From: Cochliopodium minus
Lineage: Eukaryota > Discosea > Himatismenida > Cochliopodiidae
Assembly: GCA_024220525.1 (NCBI GenBank)
Contig: JAMYWO010000064.1
Span: 107,804 to 171,803 of the forward strand
DNA: 64,000 bases
Direction: 5' to 3'
Position numbers and translations under genes: made by a program. Below are positions 1 through 10,899 of the stretch, in pieces. Below the pieces are notes generated by a model. That model did no database searches, was not told the origin of the DNA, and worked only from the letters and a program-made list of their open reading frames with translations. How positions within the stretch are numbered: the first letter of the stretch is position 1; the number at the start of each line of letters is the position of its first letter.

Positions 1-184
1 ATTATTGACATAATATTAAATTTCAATCAAAAATAATTTTAAAATTTTATATTTTTGTTTATATCAAGAGGATGATAGAATCAGATCATGATTTGTCAAA
101 TACTGTTGTAAAATTTTGAACATCTCTAATTAATCAATGAAAAAAAAAAAAAAAAATTGATATCTTTTGATTGATCTCAATCCA

Positions 185-1096
185 ATGAATGAAAAACCTT
201 GCTTTATAAAAATCCATGTTAAAGTGGCCCAAAACGAAATGATTGTTGAAATAGCCAAATTTGCCACCATCAGTGATCTAAAGAATTCATTGGAACAAAA
301 AACTCAAATCCCTGCACTGAATCAGAAGGTTAAATTAATTTAAATAAAGATTGAAATAATCAAACCAATTCATCTTTTTTGATCAAAAGATTATATTCAA
401 TGGTATATATTTTTGTTTTAAATGTTGCAACTAACATTGATTGCTTCAATAGGAAAGAGTAAATAAAAAATTTTTTTTTGATTCATATAATTGAAAATAT
501 CACAATATTTTAGCTTTGAAAGATGGGGATACATTTCATAAATTGAAAATAAAAAATGGGTAACAAAATATTGTTTAAGATTCAAATATTAAAGAAATAT
601 TTGTTAAATTTTCTGAAAAAGAGCAAGAATAGTGATGCTTGGATTAAAAAATGAAAAGATTCCAAAAACACATAATACCAATAATAATAACAATCCTCTT
701 CCCATCCAAGTTCAAAAAAAGAAGAAAGAGATCAATTCATATATAGGAGAGATAGAAGAATTCAAAGTCAAATCCAATCAATTGAAAGAAAATGCACAAA
801 AGGCTATCGAAGATACCACTGTTGAAGAAATAAAGAGAAAAACAAAACTTTTTTTAGAAAATGAAAAGAGAAATTTCTTCCTATTCAATCATTTGAACAA
901 CATCATGATGGATTTGGATGGCATCAAGCAAGATAACAGAGAGAGCTACGATAAAGACGAGTTGGGCAAGAGAATGATAAGAGACTGCAACAATATCTTG
1001 AACCATGTGGATAATCTCAAGCATCTATTGGAGGAGATAGTCTCCACTGAAGAAGAAAGTCAAGTATTTATTTTATACAAAAAATCTTTTCTGTGA
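185..1096 (+). CDS. BAG1-like co-chaperone: ubiquitin-like plus BAG domain
   Basis: Five exons (185-328, 390-402, 453-458, 514-559, 628-1096) join in frame to 225 residues. Residues about 5-75 form a ubiquitin-like fold with the signature IIFNGKTLKDGDTF, and the C-terminal 120 residues are a charged helical BAG domain (KELGKRM/LLEEIV-type helices). Known family role: the BAG domain binds the Hsc70/Hsp70 nucleotide-binding domain and promotes ADP release, while the ubiquitin-like part links the chaperone to the proteasome. The third exon is only 6 bases; it is needed to restore the N-G-K-T-L-K segment of the ubiquitin-like fold. The last exon may instead splice at about 1063 and stop a few codons later. 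The gene is convergent with the S17 gene, 70 bases away. ATG 185 was chosen because it gives a complete ubiquitin-like beta-1 strand. Confidence 0.85.
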
Positions 1097-1166
1097 AAAA
1101 TAATTAATTAAAAAAAAAATGTTTCACAAGTTTTGAAAATAATTAAATTGTTGTTTATTTTTAAAA

Positions 1167-2092
1167 TCAGTTTTTTTGAGTTTTCCTTTCTCTCCTCTTT
1201 TCTCTTTTTTCTACTATTTCTTCTTCATCATCTTCGACTTCTTTCTTTTGCTTTTTTTCTCTCTTAGGTTCAGTATTTGGGGCTTTCTTGGATTCTTCTT
1301 CTTCCAAACTCTTAATTTTGATGGATCTTTTGGCGTTGATACCATGTTCTACGCCTCTATCTTCATATACATCAAGTTTGAATTCTGGATTGTTGGCCAA
1401 AAATTCTGCATTTGGAGATCTTTGTACCCTATATTATAAATATGACAATTAAATGATAAAATATGAGCAGAATGATGGTATTAATGATTATTCTTGTTAA
1501 TTATATAAATTTGAGAATTATATTTATTTCTATCAACCAAAAATAGGATAAGGATGTATGATTTAGAAAATGTATGATTATTAAGAGAATTATTATATAT
1601 TTCTTATTTTCTATTACCATGCGCTAAATATCCAATGTTTTGTCTTTGAATATGGTCTTGATTTTTCGAATAATATCTTATCTCCCACAGCAGTTCTTTC
1701 CATTGGGTCATGTACGTGATATTTTTTGATACTTTTGAGGTATTTGGTTCTAAGCATTGGATGTTTTCTTCTATGTTTTACAACCACTGTTGCAGTTTTA
1801 GTCATTTTAGTTTTGACTACTATTCCTGTCCACCATCTAGATAATAAGTGATTATTTAATAAATTATTTTGAGGATAAAGAGATTATAAATATAATTGTG
1901 AATATTTGATAATCCATTAAAATGGGGAGCAAGATTCATAAATTTAAATTACCTTGGACCAAATAAATTAAAGTTATTTGGATGTTTTCTCATCAACAAG
2001 GCCACTCTAAAGGGAATTTTTCCTTCATAACCAACACCATAACTTTTGTATAATTTATCAATTTTCATTGGAACATGCTTTAATGTGGCCAT
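1167..2092 (-). CDS. Mitochondrial small ribosomal subunit protein uS17m
   Basis: Three exons (2092-1953, 1836-1618, 1428-1167) join to 206 residues. The core contains KTATVVVKHRRKHP, KYHVHDP and SRPYSKTKHW, the bacterial-type S17 signature (beta-barrel rRNA binder, 30S assembly). Residues 1-46 precede the GIVV start of the S17 fold and are basic, compatible with a mitochondrial targeting region. The last about 70 residues are a low-complexity lysine/glutamate tail not found in bacterial S17. It lies head-to-head with the first F-box paralogue, with 164 bases between start codons. The mitochondrial assignment is inferred from the bacterial type and the N-terminal extension in a nuclear, intron-bearing gene. 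Confidence 0.85.
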
Positions 2093-2256
2093 TTTTAATT
2101 TTTAACAATTTTTTTTATATTTCAAAAGTTCCAATTCCATTTTTGAATCATTTTTATAACAAAGAATTATATCTTATTGCCTCTTTCAAGCAAAAAATAT
2201 TGCTATTTTATTTTGATCAATTACTTTTGAAGAATATTAGAAAAAAAAAAAAATTA

Positions 2257-3763
2257 ATGGAAAAACTTCCAACCAATATTCTCTGTTTCATCTCTTCTTT
2301 TTTGGAAATCAAATCTATCTATAATTTTGGAAGGGTTTCCAAACAAATGAGCAAAGTAAAAAATTTAATGAAATATATAAAATGAGCTTAGAAATTCCTT
2401 ATTATTTTTTGAATTCAGATCCTCAATAATGAGTTGATGTGGAAAAAGATTGCAATAAGAGAATTCGGAGAAGAGATATCGAATGAAGAGTTAAAGGATT
2501 TAACTTGGAAGCAATATGTCAAAGATGGGTTTTTGGTATGGGATACCAATCTCATTCCTGGATCGAAAAAGAAGTTATTTGTAAATATTTTCATAAAAAT
2601 AAAATTCTTTTCAAAATTTCTTCAATATAAATCTATAAATACCAATTATTTCAATTCTCCACAATATCAATGTATATATCCTATTTTTTTTATTAAAGTT
2701 TAATTATTAAATATTTTTCCAGTTTTCTGAGAACAACAAAAAAGTAGAATTTCTTAAATCTCTTGATAGTGTCAATGAAGAAGGTGAAAAAAAATATTTT
2801 TCCATATACTATTAATGAATGAAAGTTATAATGATGAGCCTTTTAAAAATTTAGTTACACATTTTTTATTTTTATTTTTTTTTGTTAAACGTTTTGATGA
2901 TATTTCTGATACAGTTCCAGAGTCTCTGACTGTGACTACCATTATCACCAAAAACGTAGTAATGAGAATGGGAAATATATACGAAATAGTGCTTGAAACG
3001 TTGGGAATGACTAGTGGGTTTTCGAGCTATGGTAATTCTTTAATTACATATTTTTTTTTGTTATTATCTATTTATTTTATTTTACATTTTTTTATCTTTT
3101 CTTTGAGTTTATAAATTTTCGTTTAACTAAAATAAACAACATTATTTTTTTTTATTTTATAATTGTTATTTAACTTATTTGTTAAAAGGGATCACAAATT
3201 CTGATTACAACACACAAAATTTTTTTGTTTGTAGTGGACCTTGTTCTTTAGGTTACACTTGTGGGTATGTTGCTGGATCACCCAATTTGGGGTTGTTCAA
3301 TGGAAATGTAGATTTTACTGCAAAAGTTACCATTCTCCACTATATAGTTGGTAAAAGATATTCCTTAAAACAATTAAAATTATTTTAGAACTAAATGGCT
3401 AAAATAAATTAGAAAATATTTGGAATCATTAATGAAAAAATTATTTTACGAAATTAAAAATAAAAAATCGACTTTTTTAAAGATTTGGTTTCTATGAATT
3501 GGTTAACTAGATATGAATCTAATGGAGGAAGTAATGATTGTGAAATGGAGTTAATTAAGTTGGGAATCACTGATGGAGTGAAACTAGGAGTTTCTTTGTA
3601 CCACAACGATGATTACACTCGCATCATAAAGTTCCGAAAAGTTCCTTCAAAAGAAAGTGTCTTATGGTTTTCTCAAAGTTGCGTTCAAAAAACTCCCAAA
3701 GGTTCAGATCCTGTATTTTTGCCTCCTTCAAGCAACCCAAAAAGTGGATGCTCTTTGTTTTGA
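2257..3763 (+). CDS. F-box protein with C-terminal CaaX box, paralogue 1
   Basis: Six exons: 2257-2355, 2419-2580, 2723-2783, 2915-3031, 3189-3350, 3483-3763; all junctions are GT..AG and in frame, giving 293 residues. The N-terminus MEKLPTNILCFISSF is an F-box (Skp1-binding helices, known family role as SCF ubiquitin ligase substrate receptor). The remaining about 240 residues look like a beta-rich substrate-binding region with repeated motifs Y-E-I-x-L-E-T-L-G-M, GYTCGYVAGS and LVSMNW; I do not recognise the fold. The protein ends KSGCSLF, a Cys-aliphatic-aliphatic-Phe box typical of geranylgeranylation, preceded by a proline-rich linker. It is the first of five tandem paralogues. An A-rich stretch precedes the ATG, as in most genes here. 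Confidence 0.85.
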
Positions 3764-3818
3764 TTAATAATTGTATAAAGAAGAAAAAATTAATTAAAAA
3801 AAAAATTAAGTGAAATTA

Positions 3819-5212
3819 ATGGAAAAACTTCCAACCAATATTCTCTGTTTCATCTCTTCTTTTTTGGAATTGAAATCTATCTATAATTTTGGAAGGGTTT
3901 CCAAACAAATGAGCAAAGTAAAAAATTTAATGAAATATATAAAATGAGCTTAGAAATTCCTTATTATTTTTTGAATTCAGATCCTCAATAATGAGTTGAT
4001 GTGGAAAAAGATTGCAATAAGAGAATTCGGAGAAGAGATATCGAATGATGAAATTAAAGATATCACTTGGAAGCAATATGTCAAAGATGGTTTTTTGGTA
4101 TGGGATACTAATCTCATTCCTGGATCTACCCACAAGATATTGGTAAAATTTCAAAAAAATTTCTTTTAGAAAAATATCAAATATAATGCCCAAACTCAAT
4201 CATTTTTTGTTTTTTCTTTGTCAAAGACAACAAATAAATTACATTTAATTAAGGAACCTTTTGTAGTTTGCTGAAGGTCAAAAGTTTGTTGGATTTCTCC
4301 AAAGAGAAAAATGTGAGAAAAATTTACAAAATTTAAATTTTCTAAAAAATTTAAATAATTCTTATTCATTTTTTTTCTTCATATTTATGTTTGTTATTTT
4401 GCAGCTAATAAGTCATTGACTACCATTGTTTCGAAAAATGTAATGAAAATAGGCAATGTCTACGAAATAGAACTCGAAACTTTGGGTATGACTAGTGGGT
4501 TTTCGAGCTATGGTAATTCTTTTAAAACAGATATATTTCTTTTTGTTATTTTTTTTTTTACATTTTTTTCAAATTTTTTTTTTAAAAGCTATTACAAATA
4601 CTGCTTATAATACTCAAAATACTTTCGTTTGTTGTGGTCCAGGATCAGTTGGATACACTTGTGGATATGTGGCTGGTTCCTCCAATTTGGGAATTTTCAC
4701 TGGAAATGTTAATTTTACAGGAAAAGTTACCAATTTATATCTACTAGTCGGTAAAAAAATTTGATTAAAGACATTAATATTTTAAAAGAATTAAGGTACA
4801 AATTAATAATTTTTTCTATTAAATATATTTATATAACATTTTTTGAAAATTATTTTGTTTTCATTTCAAAACAAATTTTATTTTTTTAGATTTGGTTTCA
4901 ATGAATTGGATCACAAGGTATCATTTGGACGGCGAGACTAAACAATGCGAAATATCACTAAACAAGCTGGAGATTACTGATGGAGTCAAGTTAGGTGTAA
5001 CTCTGTATAACGGTAAAGATTACACTCGCATTTTGAAGTTTCGAAAAATTCGGTCGCTAGATTCGAGGAAAGATTTTTGTGAAAGAGATTTGACTAAAGA
5101 ACCTATCCCTCCCAAGAATTTACCTCTTCCTGTTGTTTATAAAAAGAAAGATCTTTTTGATCAAGCTGGGGAAAATCTTTCAAATAATAAAAGTGGATGT
5201 CTTTTGTTTTGA
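3819..5212 (+). CDS. F-box protein with C-terminal CaaX box, paralogue 2
   Basis: Exons 3819-3917, 3981-4142, 4267-4312, 4405-4512, 4589-4750 and 4890-5212 give 299 residues with the exon plan of its neighbours (99, 162, 46, 108, 162 bases, then a variable last exon). It has the F-box N-terminus and the conserved middle motifs (CCGPGSVGYTCGYVAG, GVTLYNGKDYTRILKF). It ends NKSGCLLF, a CaaX-type box predicted to be prenylated by GGTase-I. From about 4360 to 5120 exons and introns are nearly identical to paralogue 3, 1,810 bases downstream, so part of this gene has been recently duplicated or converted. It starts only 55 bases after the stop of paralogue 1. The target is unknown. Confidence 0.85.
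4360..5120 (+). repeat. Near-identical tract shared with 6170-6930
   Basis: Exon and intron sequence from the intron before exon 4 to the middle of exon 6 recurs 1,810 bases downstream with only scattered differences. Intron sequence, normally fast changing, is as similar as the exons. This indicates a recent tandem duplication or gene conversion between F-box paralogues 2 and 3. Confidence 0.8.
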
Positions 5213-5345
5213 TCAATAATGAAAGCAACATTCAAAAAATTTTTAAAAAATTAAAAAACATTCAACAAATTTGTTTTTTCAATTTTCAAAATTATGATTA
5301 GTGTAAATTTTGTTCTAACAAATTTCTTTGAATGTTTTGGGATAA

Positions 5346-5623
5346 ATGAATTGGATGGAGGAAAAAAATGTGAAATATAATACTTAACAAGCTTTGTTTT
5401 AGATTGAGTGAAACTTGGGGTCAGGACTCAAAACACAAAGATTTTTTTAAGTATAATCACTTGTCAAATTATGAAGAATTTTGTTGTTTGTAGAATTTTT
5501 AAATTTCTAAAAAGTAAAAAGAAATTGTCAAAAATACGTTCACTATTATTTTCCGTCTTAAAAACTGATTCTTTCTTTATGCCTCTTTCAAGCAACCCAA
5601 AAAGTGGATGCTCTTTGTTTTGA
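5346..5623 (+). pseudogene. Decayed last exon of an F-box paralogue
   Basis: The stretch carries recognisable pieces of the family last exon (ATGAATTGGATGGAGG, GTGAAACTTGGGGTCA) and ends with the CaaX-coding end AACCCAAAAAGTGGATGC... then TGA, as in paralogue 1. The reading frame between them is broken by indels and stops, and the five upstream exons are missing. It looks like the remnant of a deleted sixth family member, left between paralogues 2 and 3. Confidence 0.7.
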
Positions 5624-5685
5624 TCAATAACTGTTTAAAGAAGAAAAAAATAATTAAAAAAAAAAATTGAGTGAAAGTGAAATTA

Positions 5686-6947
5686 ATGGAAAAACTTCCA
5701 ACCAATATTCTCTGTTTCATTTCTTCTTTTTTGGAATTGAAATCTATCTATAATTTTGGAAGGGTTTCCAAACAAACCAGCAAAGTATAAATTTAAATGC
5801 AAAAATTTAAAATGAGCTTAGAAATTCCTTTTATTTTTTGAATTCAGATCCTCAATAATGAGTTGATGTGGAAAAAGATTGCAATAAGAGAATTCGGAGA
5901 AGAGATATTGAATGAAGAGATTAAAGATATAACTTGGAAGCAATATGTCAAAGATGGGTTTTTGGTATGGGATACCAATCTCATTCCTGGAAACCCCTCT
6001 AAGCTAATGGTAAAATTTCATCAAATTAAATCCAAATATTATAGGATATATCTAAATTTAATTAATTTTCTTTTGTAGTTTGCTGAAGGTCAAAAGTTTG
6101 TTGGATTTCTCCAAAGAGATGAATGTGAGAAAATATATAGAATTTTTATTTTTTCAAAATTTAAATAATTCTTATTCATTTTTTTTCTTCATATTTATGT
6201 TTGTTATTCTGCAGCTAATAAGCCATTGACTACCATTGTTTCGAAAAATATAATGAAAATAGGCAATGTCTACGAAATAGAACTCGAAACTTTGGGTATG
6301 ACTAGTGGGTTTTCGAGCTATGGTAATTCTTTTAAAACAGATATATTTCTTTTTGTTATTTTTTTTTTTACATTTTTTTCAAATTTTTTTTTTAAAAGCT
6401 ATTACAAATACTGCTTATAATACTCAAAATACTTTCGTTTGTTGTGGTCCAGGATCAGTTGGATACACTTGTGGATATGTGGCTGGTTCCTCCAATTTGG
6501 GAATTTTCACTGGAAATGTTAATTTTACAGGAAAAGTTACCAATTTATATCTACTAGTCGGTAAAAAAATTTGATTAAAGACATTAATATTTTAAAAGAA
6601 TTAAGGTACAAATTAATAATTTTTTCTATTAAATATATTTATATAACATTTTTTGAAAATTATTTTGTTTTCATTTCAAAACAAATTTTATTTTTTTAGA
6701 TTTGGTTTCAATGAATTGGATCACAAGGTATCATTTGGACGGCGAGACTAAACAATGCGAAATATCACTAAACAAGCTGGAGATTACTGATGGAGTCAAG
6801 TTAGGTGTAACTCTGTATAACGGTAAAGATTACACTCGCATTTTGAAGTTTCGAAAAATTCGGTCGCTAGATTCGACGAAAGATTTTTGTGAAAGAGATT
6901 TGACTAAAAGACCTATCCCTCCCAAGAGTTTACCTTATCCTAATTAA
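5686..6947 (+). CDS. F-box protein paralogue 3, CaaX box lost
   Basis: Exons 5686-5784, 5848-6009, 6079-6124, 6215-6322, 6399-6560 and 6700-6947 give 274 residues. The F-box and the middle region are intact and almost identical to paralogue 2 from exon 4 on. The frame closes at TAA 6945-6947, after a linker ending LPYPN. The former CaaX coding sequence (AATAATAAAAGTGGATGTC) can still be seen downstream at about 6997-7024 but is cut off by the stop and small indels. The protein is therefore predicted to be soluble, unlike paralogues 1, 2 and 5. It may be functional or an early pseudogene. Confidence 0.8.
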
Positions 6948-7170
6948 TACTCATGTTATTCTTTCTAAAATCTGACCAAGGTGGGGAAAATCTTCCAAAT
7001 AATAAAAGTGGATGTCTTTTGTTTGTTTAATTTTGAAATAAAGCAAAAAAAAAAAACATTCAATTTTTTAAAAAATTAAAAAAAAACATTCAACAAATTT
7101 TTGTTTTTTCAGTTTTCAAAACTGTGATTAATATAAATTTTGTTCTAACAAATTCTTTGAATGTTTTGGG

Positions 7171-7452
7171 ATAAATGAATTGGATGGAGGAAAAAAAATG
7201 TGAAATATAATACTTAACAAGCTTTGTTTTAGATTTAGTGTATCTTGGGGTCAGGACTCAAAACAAAAAAGATTTTATTAAAAATAATCACTTGTCAAAT
7301 TATGAAGAATTTTGTTGTTTGTAGAATTTTTAAATTTCTAAAGAGTAAAAAGAAATTGTCAATAATAAGTTCACTTTAACTTTCCATCTTAAAAACTGAT
7401 TCTTTCTTTGCCTTTTTCAAGCAACCCAAAAAGTGGATGCTCTTTGTTTTGA
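7171..7452 (+). pseudogene. Second decayed last-exon copy
   Basis: A degenerate copy similar to 5346-5623, with ATGAATTGGATGGAGG at its start and the CaaX-coding end plus TGA at 7450-7452. Frame is broken and upstream exons are absent. Its presence after paralogue 3, matching the remnant after paralogue 2, shows that the duplicated unit included a gene plus an already decayed exon. Confidence 0.7.
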
Positions 7453-7532
7453 TTAATAATTGTATAAAAAATTATTATTATTATCCTCAAATTTTTATTA
7501 TAAAAATAATTAAAAAAAATTGAGTGAAATTA

Positions 7533-8812
7533 ATGGAAAAACTTCCGACCAATATTCTCTGTTTCATCTCTTCTTTTTTGGAATTGAAATCTATCTATAA
7601 TTTTGGAAGGGTTTCCAAACAAACCAGCAAAGTATAAATTTAATGGAAAAAATTTAAAATGAGCTTAGAAATTCCTTATTATTTTTTGAATTCAGATCCT
7701 CAATAATGAGTTGATGTGGAAAAAGATTGCAATAAGAGAATTTGGAGAAGAGATATTGAATGAAGAGATTAAAGATATCACTTGGAAGCAATATGTCAAA
7801 GATGGGTTTTTGGTATGGGATACTAATCTCATTCCTGGATCTACCCACAAGATATTGGTAAAATTATATATATATATATAATATCATGATAAAAATCAAT
7901 ATTCTTTTAAAAAGAGATTTAATAAATTTTATATAGTTTTCAGAAGGAGACAAAAAAGTTTCATTCCTAGAAAGTGGTGATTGTAAAAAAAAATTTTCGT
8001 TTAAATACTGTTAATTTTTGACAAATTCATACTCAACTCATTTTTTTTTTAAAGTTCAAAAGTCGTTGACAACTATTATTACCAAAAACGTAGTAATGAA
8101 AGTGGGAAACATCTATGAAATAGAACTTGAAACATTGGGCATGACTAATGGTCTTTCAAGCTATGGTAATTAAATTAAATATATTTTCAATTTTTGTTAA
8201 ATATAATGTCAAATTTGTTTTCTTTTTTTTAAAAAAAACTCTTTTAAGGAATTTTTTTTTTAAAAGCTATCACAAATAGTGCTTATAATACTCAAAATAC
8301 TTACATTTGTTGTGGGCCTTGTGCAGTGGGTTACACTTGTGGATATGTTGCAAGTTCTCCGAATTTGGGGAAATATACTGGAAACATTAATTTTGTAGGA
8401 AAAGTTACCAATTTAAAGTTGACTGTAGGTAAAAAGAATTCTTTTTTATTTTTATTTTTATTTTATTATTATCTTAATTTTGTTTATTTTTATTTTTATT
8501 TTTATTTTTTTATATTATTATTTTTATTTTTATTTTAAATAATTTTTTTTTCTTGGTCTTTATTTATTTTTTTCGATTTAACAATTTTATGATTAAATTA
8601 TTTTATTATATTTTTTTATTTTACAAAAATTTTTTATGCAAGATTTGGTTTCTATGAATTGGATTACTAAATATGATTTGGATAAACAATGTGAAATAGA
8701 ATTAAAAACCTTGAAAATCACAGATGGAGTAAAGTTTGGAGTCACCTTGTTCCATGGCAAAGATTATACACGCATCATAAAGTTCCGCAAAGTCTTTTCA
8801 AAAGATAATTAG
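7533..8812 (+). CDS. F-box protein paralogue 4, shortened C-terminus
   Basis: Exons 7533-7631, 7696-7857, 7937-7982, 8055-8165, 8267-8428 and 8643-8812 give 249 residues. It has the F-box and the conserved middle motifs (GYTCGYVASS, LVSMNWITKY, DYTRIIKFRKV). The protein stops at TAG 8810-8812 directly after the last core motif, so linker and CaaX box are missing. The intron before the last exon (8429-8642) is an almost pure T/A low-complexity run. Predicted to be cytosolic or nuclear; role as an SCF adaptor is inferred from the F-box alone. Confidence 0.8.
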
Positions 8813-9324
8813 AATGGCTTTCGGAATTATTCCAAATAATAAAATAAAATTAAACAAAAACTTATTTGAGCTTACATAAAAGATTAAATAAAAGAGTCAT
8901 CCTTGATGATTTCTTAAAACCTATTAAAAGTCTTGTAGAGTTAGTTTTATCCAGTTGATATGTCTCAAGTTAACACTAGTTTGTAATTTGAGCTCAAATT
9001 ACTTTTTTTTTTTTTTGGGTTCAAAATAATTTGATACAAGAAAACTTAATTCATCATTATCAGAACAGTTCACAGAAGTTTATAAAAGAAGATAAATTCA
9101 CCAATGGGAATTCAAAGTTTTTCTATTGAATTTTTTTAGGAAATGAATGAAAGAATCATGTCATTGCCTTTTCTGCAGTAGCCAGTAAAAAAGTACACTG
9201 AAACAGGATTGTAGAGACTTGTCTTTAAAAAAAACAATTTACCTAAATCAAACCTTTTCTAACATTTGAATTCAAACAATTTATTCAACATTTTTTAAAT
9301 TAAAAAAAAAAAAATTGGAAGATT
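8813..9324. other. Intergenic spacer between F-box paralogues 4 and 5
   Basis: Five hundred bases with stops in all frames, including an 18-base T run near 9002. I see no exon of the neighbouring family, no RNA gene and no repeat. It presumably holds the terminator of paralogue 4 and promoter of paralogue 5. Confidence 0.5.
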
Positions 9325-10539
9325 ATGGAAAAATTGCCTATCAATATTCTTTGTTATATCTCTTCTTTTTTGGATTTGAAATGTATTTATAATTTTGGGA
9401 GGGTTTCCAATCATTTCAGCAAAGTAATTGCATTTTTCTATTGATAATTTGTGCAAATTTCTCCTGAATATTAATATTAAAATTGACATCTAATGATGAT
9501 TAATGAATAGATTTTAAATAATGAGTTGATGTGGAAAAAGATAGCGATAAAAGAATTTGGAGAAAAGATATTAAACGAAGAGATGAAAGATTCCACTTGG
9601 AAGGAATATTTTAAAGAAAGATACTTCGTATGGGATACAGATCTCATTCCCGGTGCAATGCACCAAGTATTTGTAAATTTTCACTAGAAATAATAATATA
9701 AAATTTCAGAGAAATATTGTTTTTTAATTTAATCTTTCTTCTTTAATTTGGTTAAATTCTAGTTTAGTGAAGGTGATAGACAAGTTGAATTTCTAGAAAA
9801 AGGAGATTGTAAAAAAAATTACTTTGTTATAAAAAAATTGACAAAAAAATAATTTCTTTCTACAGCTGTGAAGCACATGACAACAATACTTTCAAAAAAC
9901 CTCATGAAACCTGGAAACATTTATGAAATAGAATTGGAAACTTTGGGAATGTTGAGTGGTTATTCGAGCTATGGTTTTATTTTAACAAATTTTTAAAAGT
10001 TAATTTAGATTTTTAAATTAAGTTTCTTATTGTTTTTATTTTGTTATAAATTAAAAATCATCGATTATTGAATTTTAATCAAAGTTTTTTTGGAAATAAA
10101 TAATTTTTAAAAGGTATCACAGAGGCTTCATTCAAACATCAAAATTCATTTGTTTGTTGTGGGCCTGGTTCTGTGGGATACACTAGTGGATATGTTGCCG
10201 GGTCCCAAAATTTGGGGGTTTATAAAGGTAATGTTAATTTTTTTGGCAAGGTAACCATTTTAAAGTTGATCATTGGTAAACGAATCAATATAAAAAATAA
10301 GCTTCATTTTAAACTTTCATTTTTTGTGTTTAGATTTGGTTTCTATGAATTGGACAACTGTATATGATGTGAATGGCAAACCTAACGTTTGTGAAATTAG
10401 ACTCAAAAAGTTGAAAGTTTCAAAAGGTGTTAAACTCGGTGTTACTCTGTACCATAGCAATGATTACACCCGCATACTTAAGTTCAAAAAAGTTTCTTCA
10501 GGAGATCCCAAATCTAAAAGTGGCTGCAATTTATTTTAA
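9325..10539 (+). CDS. F-box protein with C-terminal CaaX box, paralogue 5
   Basis: Exons 9325-9423, 9511-9672, 9763-9808, 9866-9973, 10114-10275 and 10334-10539 give 260 residues. It is the most divergent of the five yet keeps identical intron positions and phases. F-box: MEKLPINILCYISSF. Middle motifs: CCGPGSVGYTSGYVAGS, GVTLYHSNDYTRILKF. It ends KSGCNLF, again a CxxF box but with a very short linker. Retention of the box in the most divergent member suggests that prenylation is ancestral and selected, not chance. Substrate unknown. Confidence 0.85.
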
Positions 10540-10899
10540 AATTCAGAATTAAATAATTAATTTAGATTTCTGCCCACAATTTAAAAGTCATTTTACTATT
10601 TTAAATTGAGGAGCATGTAACACAAAAGAGAAAAGCTTTTGTCACTACTTACTTAAATAATTGTGAAATTTAAAAACTTTTGACTCTAAAAAAAGAAATA
10701 TAAATCTCCCTGGTACAAAATAGCTAACAAAGTTAAGAAATATTTTTTCATTTTTCTTTAAATTCTAATAATACATTGTAAATATCAATTGTAAATTAGA
10801 AGATATATAAAAGAAAAAAAAGAAAAAAATTTCCCTTGTATATCTTATAGATTTTAATTTGATATATTTAAGAATCCTAAAAGTTTATTTGATTGTGGT
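10540..10899. other. Convergent intergenic region
   Basis: AT-rich spacer between the stops of F-box paralogue 5 (+) and the RCC1-repeat gene (-). No exon, repeat or RNA gene is visible. Confidence 0.5.

Noticed and set aside
1176-1439. Plus-strand open frame rich in Phe/Leu
   Set aside because: It is the antisense shadow of the last S17 exon; the minus-strand frame joins in phase to the S17 core.
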